From: Verrucomicrobiota bacterium
GTDB taxonomy: Bacteria; Verrucomicrobiota; Verrucomicrobiia; Limisphaerales; UBA11358
Reading direction: 5' to 3'
Length of the DNA: 15,046 nucleotides
Assembly: GCA_021323835.1 (NCBI GenBank)
Contig: JAJPKI010000008.1
Location: forward strand, 1 to 15,046
The position numbers and the translations under genes were made by a program. The notes under the pieces were generated by a model, which searched no databases, was not told the DNA's origin, and saw only the letters and a program-made list of their open reading frames with translations. Position 1 is the stretch's first letter; each line of letters opens with the position of its first letter. Positions 1-6,593 of the stretch are shown here, one piece after another.

Positions 1-2895
1 CCGTTGTTCCTCCTCAACCTTGGCATCGTAATAACCAGCCTGCACACGACCTTCGTAATCACGTCGTTTCGCCTCGAACGTCTCAAATAGGATTTTCAAA
101 TCCTCACCGGCGCCTTGTTCTGGCTGTAAACCAACAAACTGTGCGGGTAAAGAGTTTTTGCGGAATGCGAAGTCTTGTTGGTCGAGGCGCGCCTTGCTGA
201 TTTGTGAATCGAGTTGCGGAATTAGTTCGCCAAGGGTTACTAACCGTCCGTTGATATCCGTTTCTCGAATCGTCAATTGCTGAATCTTTCCAATCAGTTG
301 TCGCTCTTCTTCCCGGCGCGCTGGCACGCGTGCTTCATAATTTCCAACAAACGCTTGCGCCCGCGCCAACTGCTCTCGATCCAAAGCCGCCTCCTTCTCT
401 TGCACTTCTTTCTTTGCGCGAAATTCTTTTAATCGATCACTGAGTGAGCTGATTTCACGATTGAGTCCATCCAGGGCTGCGTCTTGGGCAACGAGAAACT
501 GCTCCTGCGTTTTGAGTTCATTTCGCCGATCATCAACTAACTTTGCCGGATATGTGCGCACAAATTCTCGCAGGCGGGCCAGCACGCCTCCCGTCATTTT
601 TTGATCGCTCGTCAATTGACTGATTTCTGAATCTCTCATTGCCGCACGGTTCACTACCCGCGGTAAATTGATTTGGGCCAATGCCGCATTATAGAAGCCC
701 TTCTCTTCTGGCAAAACAACATGCTGCGAGGCCTTCGTATCGCCGATGCCGAAGTCCGCTGGCGAGCCTACCATCACCGGCAGCTCCAATCCCTCCGCCA
801 CAATCACCGACCGTGCGGTGTCAAGTTGAGCCGGTGCTTGCACAACGATGCCAGAATAAAGCGCCGGCTGAGCCAGAATTCGGCGGGAAGCTTCGCCCGC
901 CTCACAATATTCACTCAACCATTGATAGGCTGGAATCGCGGACGTGACGCCAGCCAGTCGCAATTTTTCAATCACCAAGTCAATTCCGACAGGTGCGGGA
1001 AACGTCGAATTCGGATGATTGCGGCAATGTTCGACAATCCGCCGGTCAGCCGCTCCCTCGACCGTTTTACTTAGTAACGCTCGTTGGCAGTCGTCCATAT
1101 ATTTTTCGAAGACGCTTTCCAGCGATGGATTATACAAATCGGCATTCGGATTTTCTCCGATTTCGCGGATAATTATTGGTTCGAGCCGTAGACGCGTGGC
1201 CTGTGTATCTACACCTTCGAGCCACGTTTTTAGCCGTGAAATTTCCGTGGTAATTTTTTCCTTTTGCTCTTGTTTTTCCTCTACTTGTTCACGCAGGCCG
1301 TTGATTCGCGTATCCGTCACTGTAATTTCAGCCCCCAAACGGTTCGCATTATCCTGATGCATTTGCGCTTTGCTCTGCCATCGCTTCATCGCTTCCACGC
1401 CGGTCTCGGATGGTGGCAGCAACACGCCTTGATCTCGTAAGCGGCGGCGCTCCTGATCGACTTCGTTTAGAAAGGAACGAGTGGCTGCGAGCGATTGGTC
1501 TGCGCCCGAAATTTCTTTCGTCGTCTGCAATAACTCACTTTGTAGATTATTTTTTTTTGTCGCTGACTCGTTGCGTGACTTTGTGAGCTGGCTGATTCGA
1601 TTTTCGATTTCGCCAATCCTCTGGCCAAGTAGATCACTAATCCAGCGTCCAAGTCGTTCGAGCGCTTTGCGGTCCGGCTCGTGTGCTTTTTCCAGCTCTT
1701 GCTTTTGGCGCGTGAAATCGGCGATAAGCCGCTTGCAATCTTCTATACGGCGACGGCGATGGGCGACTCGAAGTGCAGCTAACCAAGCTTCTTGTCGGGT
1801 CCGTGTTTCCTCCGCTTTTGCCAGCACCCGCTTTGCTTCATCTATCGCGAGCAATCGACGGCGGCGTTCATAATGTTTTTGAAATCTACGATGCTCATCT
1901 CGCCGACTGATAGCATCCTTCTTCGCCTTCGCGCTTAAGTCTTTCTCTTCTTCGAGCTGCATGACGTCGGCGCGCAAGTTTTTCAAGTGGGCCTCGACTG
2001 AAAACAACAAGCGAGCGCCTTGGTTTCGATAACTCTCCCGCTGCTGACGAAATTGTGCTGCCACATCCAATTCAGTCTTTAGTGCTTCGAGTGCCGCTAA
2101 AGCGTGCTGACAAAACGCCGCCGTGGCATCGAGATTAGGCCGAGCAAAGACCTTTTGACGAAATTTCTCGATTATTGCAGTCAAGTCTTCTTTTTCCGGC
2201 TTTTCGCCACCCTCTTCCAACGGTCGTAAGGTCTCAAATGCCATGTCGAGAAGTTTTTCGATGAATGTCTCCGCCGATTGGAAATCGAAAAAATTCAATA
2301 AACCGCCTTCATCGGCGTTCATTAACAGATGCGTGTGATAGATTTCGGGATCAAGTCCAATGGAATCTAAATGGGTACGCCACTGCCCTTGATGCTCCGT
2401 GCGATAGAATTCCAAACCTGAACCACTCTCCTCTCCGATGGCTTGTAGCCGTTCCATGAACAGTTCGAGCGACCCCGCTGGATCGCCCAAGCCGGTCGCG
2501 GGAATCTTATCCCACACCAACGAACCGTCAGTGCGAAAAGTGAAAAATACCCGTTTCGGTTCTCTCGCTGAGCGTTTGCTGATCGCTTGGCCAATCACGC
2601 GTCGCACGCCGGTAGGAAATTCAAATTCCAATAACACAAATCCCGTTTGTCGTTCTTTCACATATTCCAGCAAATCCGTTTGACGACCGTTATGTCGGCC
2701 TAGCCAGTCATTGGAGTGCGGGCGAAGTGTGCTGTAAAGAAACGATAGCATTGTTGTTTTACCACCACCGTTGCGCAGCCACATCACCGCATGGTTGGCG
2801 TGCCCTTGCGGGTCTCGAAAATCTAATGTCACGGGGTTGAACCGCGCAGAGTCCGTTCCCAAACCGGCAAAATGAATCCGTGCTAAACGTGCCAT
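1..2895 (-). CDS. SMC/MukB-like condensin ATPase (JetC/MksB-like), partial: C-terminus beyond window
   Basis: The minus-strand frame stays open for all 965 codons from ATG 2895 to the window edge; I checked every triplet. The protein is the predicted motor subunit of a DNA-loop-extruding condensin-like complex. Residues 1 to about 240 form an ABC head half with a Walker A at residues 40-47 (LRNGGGKT). The first glycine of the usual GxxGxGK[ST] is Leu, while Gly45, Lys46 and Thr47 are kept. Residues about 250-575 are Glu/Lys/Arg-rich coiled coil. Residues about 590-765 are a compact non-coil segment placed as a hinge, without a CxxC zinc hook. A second coil then runs to the edge. The ABC signature and Walker B should lie beyond base 1. 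The start overlaps the upstream stop by one base (TGATG), so translation is coupled. MukB/MksB/JetC assignment rests on architecture and operon order, not on detailed similarity; a generic SMC is the alternative. Confidence 0.85.
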   Translation of the reverse strand, partial: MARLARIHFAGLGTDSARFNPVTLDFRDPQGHANHAVMWLRNGGGKTTMLSFLYSTLRPHSNDWLGRHNGRQTDLLEYVKERQTGFVLLEFEFPTGVRRVIGQAISKRSAREPKRVFFTFRTDGSLVWDKIPATGLGDPAGSLELFMERLQAIGEESGSGLEFYRTEHQGQWRTHLDSIGLDPEIYHTHLLMNADEGGLLNFFDFQSAETFIEKLLDMAFETLRPLEEGGEKPEKEDLTAIIEKFRQKVFARPNLDATAAFCQHALAALEALKTELDVAAQFRQQRESYRNQGARLLFSVEAHLKNLRADVMQLEEEKDLSAKAKKDAISRRDEHRRFQKHYERRRRLLAIDEAKRVLAKAEETRTRQEAWLAALRVAHRRRRIEDCKRLIADFTRQKQELEKAHEPDRKALERLGRWISDLLGQRIGEIENRISQLTKSRNESATKKNNLQSELLQTTKEISGADQSLAATRSFLNEVDQERRRLRDQGVLLPPSETGVEAMKRWQSKAQMHQDNANRLGAEITVTDTRINGLREQVEEKQEQKEKITTEISRLKTWLEGVDTQATRLRLEPIIIREIGENPNADLYNPSLESVFEKYMDDCQRALLSKTVEGAADRRIVEHCRNHPNSTFPAPVGIDLVIEKLRLAGVTSAIPAYQWLSEYCEAGEASRRILAQPALYSGIVVQAPAQLDTARSVIVAEGLELPVMVGSPADFGIGDTKASQHVVLPEEKGFYNAALAQINLPRVVNRAAMRDSEISQLTSDQKMTGGVLARLREFVRTYPAKLVDDRRNELKTQEQFLVAQDAALDGLNREISSLSDRLKEFRAKKEVQEKEAALDREQLARAQAFVGNYEARVPARREEERQLIGKIQQLTIRETDINGRLVTLGELIPQLDSQISKARLDQQDFAFRKNSLPAQFVGLQPEQGAGEDLKILFETFEAKRRDYEGRVQAGYYDAKVEEEQR

Positions 2896-3635
2896 CAGCC
2901 GGCCCTCCGCATTTCTTGCGCGCGTTCAAACGCACTTTGCATGAACGCCGAAGCTTCGCGCACCATCGTTCGCACTTGTATTCGATAATGCGGACGCGCG
3001 AAATAAATATAGTCACCCGACTTGAGTGAGTCGCCTTCACGGAGAAACACGCCCGCTGCATAAAAGTCCTGCACTAAAAATCGCACCATATAAGTCAGGT
3101 TCTTTTGTTCGCGGTCGGTCTTCCCCATTTCCCGTAGACCCAAAAGATGTTCGAATCCAAGGACCAAGTGTGCCTGGGTAGTATCTTCGGTGGGCACTAA
3201 GTCGCGCAAGGTTTCGCAGGTTCGGCGTGAAAATTCCACTAACTCGCTCACGCGAATACGCGGCCCCAGTGAACTTGCATCTTCGGCGAGTGCTTCTCGG
3301 TTAGGATACACATAAGCCGCGATGACGAAGAACAGCAGGCCGTAGCCAATCCGCTCTTCCACAGAGCGTGAGCCGCGAAAATCTTGCAATGTCGGCGTAA
3401 ACAGGCTGCCAGGATTTACACGTGCAATTAGTCCATGAACCTCCGCCCCTTCATCAATCAATTCTAACTTGAGTCCCGCAGCAATTTTGCTTGCTGCTTC
3501 TCGCATGCCAGCAATCGTCCGATATTCCCGGATGAGTTCGGCGTATTCAGCGATTGCTGAGGGTCGGTTCTTTGGCGACAGCGCATAACTGACCAATAGG
3601 GACGCTCGATAAATCTCTTCTGAAGAACAGTTCAT
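2895..3635 (-). CDS. Condensin accessory subunit, KITE/MukE/JetB-like
   Basis: A 246-aa mostly helical protein without catalytic motifs. It sits between a kleisin-like gene and an SMC gene, which is where MukE/MksE/JetB subunits are encoded. KITE subunits are small winged-helix dimers that bind the kleisin and contact DNA, and the length is right for the family. Residues about 174-222 (from DREQKNLTYMVRF to the segment around YIYFARPHYR) look like a helix-turn-helix followed by a beta wing, and residues 93-150 form another helical unit. ATG 3635 overlaps the upstream stop (ATGA), and its own stop overlaps the SMC start, so all three products are probably made in fixed ratio. I could not confirm a DUF4194 or MukE family match by eye, so the name rests mainly on context and size. 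Confidence 0.62.
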   Translation of the reverse strand: MNCSSEEIYRASLLVSYALSPKNRPSAIAEYAELIREYRTIAGMREAASKIAAGLKLELIDEGAEVHGLIARVNPGSLFTPTLQDFRGSRSVEERIGYGLLFFVIAAYVYPNREALAEDASSLGPRIRVSELVEFSRRTCETLRDLVPTEDTTQAHLVLGFEHLLGLREMGKTDREQKNLTYMVRFLVQDFYAAGVFLREGDSLKSGDYIYFARPHYRIQVRTMVREASAFMQSAFERAQEMRRAG

Positions 3636-5038
3636 GGGCGGCGCACAAGGTTGAGATCATCTCCGGTAAACGATGAATCGCGCAATGGCGCGTCAAGGGG
3701 CCAAGCCCCCACGTCCCCATCCTCGCCAAACCATTGCATAGTTTTGAGAGCGGCGTGATGCAGGCTATTTTCTGATAAACCAGCGCTTCGTCCGCTGGCC
3801 AACACCGTGCCTAATGAAAATTCCATTGGCATTGTTTGTAGTAATGTTGCCGCCGCCTCGATATCAGCTTCAGTGAATCGGGCGTGTGAGGGTTGCGGCT
3901 CACCTCGCTCCAAATCGGTGTCTTCCGCTAGCGGTGGCGGTGGTGGTTGCTGCAATAAATGTTCGTTAACCAGATCGGCAAAATCGGGCGGTTTCGCCAC
4001 CCGGAGCGGCAAAAACAAAAATGTGTTTTCAGCGATCCAATCCAGCAGCACCCCACCCGGCAATTTGAGCGCCGGGATTAACGCGTCATTATGTGGATCG
4101 AATATGGCCTGTGGCGATTGAGGACGGAATTTTTGCCGCGTTTGTTCAGCGCGGAATTTTTCGTGTGCACTCATTACATCGGAAAATAATCCAACGTTGT
4201 GCGCTTTTGCATTTCGAAATATCTCGCGCATGTTCGCTAGATGTCGACTCGCATCTCCCGATGCGGAATCGAGCCGATGTTCGACATCGGCAATGTGTTC
4301 GCCGTCGATCTGCAATCGCTCTTCCATGTGTTCGCGTGCTGTGATAATGGTCGGCATCACCGCACCAATATAATCTATTTCGAAAATGTTTCGTTCGAGC
4401 GCCGACAATGCGCGCCGGATTTTGGTTCGATATTGAATCGTGAGTTTGCGCTGCTCCTCTGCTGCGATGGCCGCGTCCTCGAAGCGCTCTCGTTTCATGT
4501 AGTGTTTGTAAGCTGCATCCCGTGCTGCCTGCTCGGCTTCGAGGTCAGTGTCGAGACTTGCAAGGAAGAAATTTACCGCCTGTGTGCTGGCGTCGTAAAT
4601 CATATCGCCACTCACACTTTCGTGAGGGTCAAGAATTTTGAAACGATTTTCTCGCCACTCGATTCCGCCATCTTCTTTTTCAAATTGATACGTGATTACA
4701 AACACCGTTCGTTGCTGTTCATTGCATAAGTGCTCCACGACAAGAGTCGTGATGACGTCTGCATCGTGATCCGTGCAAGCGGGGTTAGCGGCGAAAAGCA
4801 TTGGCTTCGTCGCATCCAAAATCTGCGCGTAAGTCGCCCCTTGAACCGGGCTTCCCATTTCTAGGATTACCTTGTCCAACACCACCATTCCAAGGCGTTG
4901 GAGATCGTAAGGAGCAAGGTCAACGGCTCCTTTTCCACCTCGCTGGCCTTTGAATGTCTCCAGCGAAAAAAACGGTCGAAAAACCGCGAGATTTCTCGCG
5001 CGGCTGTTCAAGGTCTCTCGTCGATAAAGGTCCTGCAT
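3632..5038 (-). CDS. Kleisin-like condensin subunit (MukF/MksF/JetA-like)
   Basis: A 468-aa protein, first gene of the condensin-like operon. Residues about 40-140 look like a winged helix (LGMVVLDKVILEM helix, then the strand segments FVITYQFE and NRFKILDP). Residues about 155-300 are charged and helical, as expected for the MukF middle region. QQPPPPPL at 363-370 is a flexible linker. Residues about 385-440 form a small C-terminal helical domain that could bind the SMC head. Size and order resemble MukF/MksF and the DUF3375 JetA subunit of Wadjet, but I do not recognise DUF3375 motifs. ATG 5038 is the first start after an in-frame TGA at 5059-5057, which fixes the annotated start. The Shine-Dalgarno is weak (GGGAA about 11 bases upstream). 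The stop overlaps the next start as ATGA. Kleisin is an inference from architecture and neighbours. Confidence 0.6.
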   Translation of the reverse strand: MQDLYRRETLNSRARNLAVFRPFFSLETFKGQRGGKGAVDLAPYDLQRLGMVVLDKVILEMGSPVQGATYAQILDATKPMLFAANPACTDHDADVITTLVVEHLCNEQQRTVFVITYQFEKEDGGIEWRENRFKILDPHESVSGDMIYDASTQAVNFFLASLDTDLEAEQAARDAAYKHYMKRERFEDAAIAAEEQRKLTIQYRTKIRRALSALERNIFEIDYIGAVMPTIITAREHMEERLQIDGEHIADVEHRLDSASGDASRHLANMREIFRNAKAHNVGLFSDVMSAHEKFRAEQTRQKFRPQSPQAIFDPHNDALIPALKLPGGVLLDWIAENTFLFLPLRVAKPPDFADLVNEHLLQQPPPPPLAEDTDLERGEPQPSHARFTEADIEAAATLLQTMPMEFSLGTVLASGRSAGLSENSLHHAALKTMQWFGEDGDVGAWPLDAPLRDSSFTGDDLNLVRRP

Positions 5039-5056
5039 GGAAAATTTGTTCCCGCT

Positions 5057-5122
5057 TCAACGCAATGTTGTCGTAGCCACAAATCGTTGCCACGCGCCAA
5101 ATAACTTCACTCTTTCTTCCAT
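5057..5122 (-). other. Short in-frame ORF just upstream of the kleisin-like gene (leader peptide or broken N-terminus)
   Basis: ATG 5122 opens a 21-codon frame (MEERVKLFGAWQRF...) that ends at TGA 5059-5057. It is in the same frame as the kleisin-like gene, only six codons before its ATG at 5038. It could be a translated leader, an N-terminal extension interrupted by a nonsense change, or chance. No Shine-Dalgarno is visible. Confidence 0.25.
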
Positions 5123-5152
5123 TGCACTGACGATGCTTATTTCAAAAACAGG

Positions 5153-5257
5153 CTACGGCGGAAAGATGGCAGTAAGGAGATCATTCCACAAGGTCGAAGG
5201 ATTGTTAGTGAGACCGCCAAAAACGAGGCCGGTCGCCGGTTCGGGGCATTGGCCACA
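5153..5257 (-). pseudogene. Possible remnant reading frame between the condensin operon and fic
   Basis: The 237-base gap between the kleisin-like start and the fic stop has no full gene. On the minus strand, a frame bounded by TAA 5260-5258 and TAG 5155-5153 reads a protein-like peptide containing LVFGGLTNNPSTLWNDLL. It has no start codon and no recognised family. It could be the tail of a decayed gene, part of an interspersed repeat, or chance. No clear rho-independent terminator is seen; the short CCGG-TCG-CCGG dyad near 5229-5239 lacks a T-tract. Confidence 0.2.
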
Positions 5258-5275
5258 TTATTCTTGAAAGCAAAC

Positions 5276-6412
5276 TCAAATTGATTGTGTTTTATCTTCG
5301 GGACTTTCGGGTTCGACCAAATGATAACTCGTATTTCGGCCTCCACCCTCATCTTGAATAAGAATGCCTTGTTCAAGCAGAATCTTGATGTCTCGCAATG
5401 CCGTATCACCGGAACATTTGGCGAGCTTGGCATATTTTGAAGTGGAAAGTTTGCCTTCAAAACCATCCAGCAGCCGGTTAATCACTTTGCGCTGCCTTTC
5501 ATTTACTGGTGCTTGGCTGTTGATTCGCTCCCAAACTTTTGCTTTTCGTAAGACATTTGCCAAACCATTTTCCGCTCCTGCAACAGCGCGTCCAAGACAG
5601 CCCAAAAACCATTCGAGCCATGAAGTAATATCCACTCCACCTTTTTGGCTTTTTTCCAAATTCAAATAATATTGTTTTTTCTCGGCTTCAATCTGAGCGG
5701 ACATACTGTAAAACCTCTCGCTCGTGCCTTCCGCACGAGCCAAGGCCATATCCGCAATGGCGCGACTGATGCGGCCGTTGCCATCTTCAAAAGGATGAAT
5801 CGTTACAAACCAGAAATGAGCTACACCAGCCTTAAGCACCGGATCAATTTCATTCGCCACTTCAAACCAATCAAGAAAAGCTGACACCTCTTGCTCCAGC
5901 CGGTCCGCTGACGGCGCTTCAAAATGAACACGCTCACGACCCATTGGGCCGGAGACAACTTGCATTGGCCCAATGTCCGCCGTTCGCCATGCGCCAACCG
6001 TAATTTTCCGCATTCCACTGCGGCCCGTCGGAAACAATGAAGCGTGCCAGTCAAACAATCGTTCAGCCGTCAATGGCTTGGCATATTTTTGCGTTGCGTC
6101 CAGCATCATTTCAACCACACCTTCAACGTCGCGGCCAACTTTCACATTGCCTCCAAAATCAAGTCCTAAACGGCGTGCAATTGAAGAACGCACTTGTGCT
6201 GCATCCAGCAATTCACCTTCAATCGCACTCGACTTAATTACATCAGCAGTCAGTGTCGTCAGACTGGCTTCCGCGCGAAGACGAAAACCAAGTCCCTCCA
6301 TCCGGCCAAGCAAACGCCCCTGCCGATGCCGGACATCTGCCAGCAACGGCAACAACGTCGCATCATTCCATTTCAGATGCGGCCAGCCTGCTTTTTGATG
6401 AATATAAGTCAT
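5276..6412 (-). CDS. Fic family protein (DUF4172-type N-terminus, Fic domain, C-terminal winged helix)
   Basis: A 378-aa Fic enzyme. The family usually transfers AMP from ATP to target hydroxyls, and some members move other phosphate-containing groups. The catalytic motif HPFEDGNGRISR is complete at residues 206-217, with His206 as general base and the GNGR phosphate anchor. An N-terminal inhibitory motif [S/T]xxxE[G/N] is present as SSAIEG (61-66), with Glu65 expected to block productive ATP binding until relieved, a class II autoinhibited layout. The N-terminal segment (1 to about 80) matches the DUF4172 style, and residues about 300-365 form a winged helix that may bind DNA. ATG 6412 has a good Shine-Dalgarno (GGAG, 6425-6422), spaced 9 bases. 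The gene diverges from the nitrilase operon and shares a palindrome-rich control region with it. Its winged helix could bind those palindromes, but this is inference. Target unknown. Confidence 0.95.
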   Translation of the reverse strand: MTYIHQKAGWPHLKWNDATLLPLLADVRHRQGRLLGRMEGLGFRLRAEASLTTLTADVIKSSAIEGELLDAAQVRSSIARRLGLDFGGNVKVGRDVEGVVEMMLDATQKYAKPLTAERLFDWHASLFPTGRSGMRKITVGAWRTADIGPMQVVSGPMGRERVHFEAPSADRLEQEVSAFLDWFEVANEIDPVLKAGVAHFWFVTIHPFEDGNGRISRAIADMALARAEGTSERFYSMSAQIEAEKKQYYLNLEKSQKGGVDITSWLEWFLGCLGRAVAGAENGLANVLRKAKVWERINSQAPVNERQRKVINRLLDGFEGKLSTSKYAKLAKCSGDTALRDIKILLEQGILIQDEGGGRNTSYHLVEPESPEDKTQSI

Positions 6413-6431
6413 GGGTTTATTCTCCGCTTAG

Positions 6432-6497
6432 TTTGCGGTGATTGCAAGAACATTCGCCGCACGATTTGCGGCGAATAATGGCGTTATTCACCGCAAA
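6432..6497. promoter_or_regulatory. Candidate operator: four alternating TTTGCGGYGAAT elements forming nested palindromes
   Basis: Four 12-base elements alternate in orientation: 6432-6443 (+, 11/12 match), 6452-6463 (-, 10/12), 6465-6476 (+, 12/12) and 6486-6497 (-, 12/12). Sites 2 and 3 form a perfect 10-base inverted repeat (6452-6461 and 6467-6476, 5-base gap). Sites 3 and 4 form 14-base arms with one mismatch (6465-6478 and 6484-6497, 5-base gap). Same-orientation sites are 33-34 bases apart, about three helical turns. Site 1 lies just upstream of the fic Shine-Dalgarno. The array sits between the divergent fic and nitrilase genes, so it could control both. The regulator is unknown; the Fic winged helix is one candidate. 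Confidence 0.7.
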
Positions 6498-6593
6498 TAA
6501 TTCTAGGTTGACCGAGTCTGATGCATAAACTCCATCTTTCCAAACCATTCGTGATTGCATAATATTATTCACTCAAATCGCGTAAGCAGTCTT

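Noticed and set aside
673..1873. Several plus-strand open frames (for example 673-1074, 1019-1357, 1481-1873)
   Set aside because: They lie antisense to the continuous SMC coding frame, are rich in Ser/Arg or low-complexity sequence, and show no family motifs.
3807..4729. Plus-strand frames opposite the kleisin-like gene, including a 162-aa one at 4241-4729
   Set aside because: They are shadows of the 468-aa minus-strand gene, which has protein-like domains and operon overlaps; the antisense peptides show none.
3632..5038. Firm JetA (DUF3375) assignment
   Set aside because: Length and position fit, but I cannot see diagnostic DUF3375 sequence, so only 'kleisin-like' is supported.
5228..5240. 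CCGG-TCG-CCGG dyad as a transcription terminator
   Set aside because: The stem is only four base pairs and there is no following T-tract on either strand.
5137..5466. 109-aa minus-strand frame overlapping the fic 3' end
   Set aside because: Most of it reads fic coding sequence in a wrong frame; only the separate frame at 5153-5257 looked protein-like.
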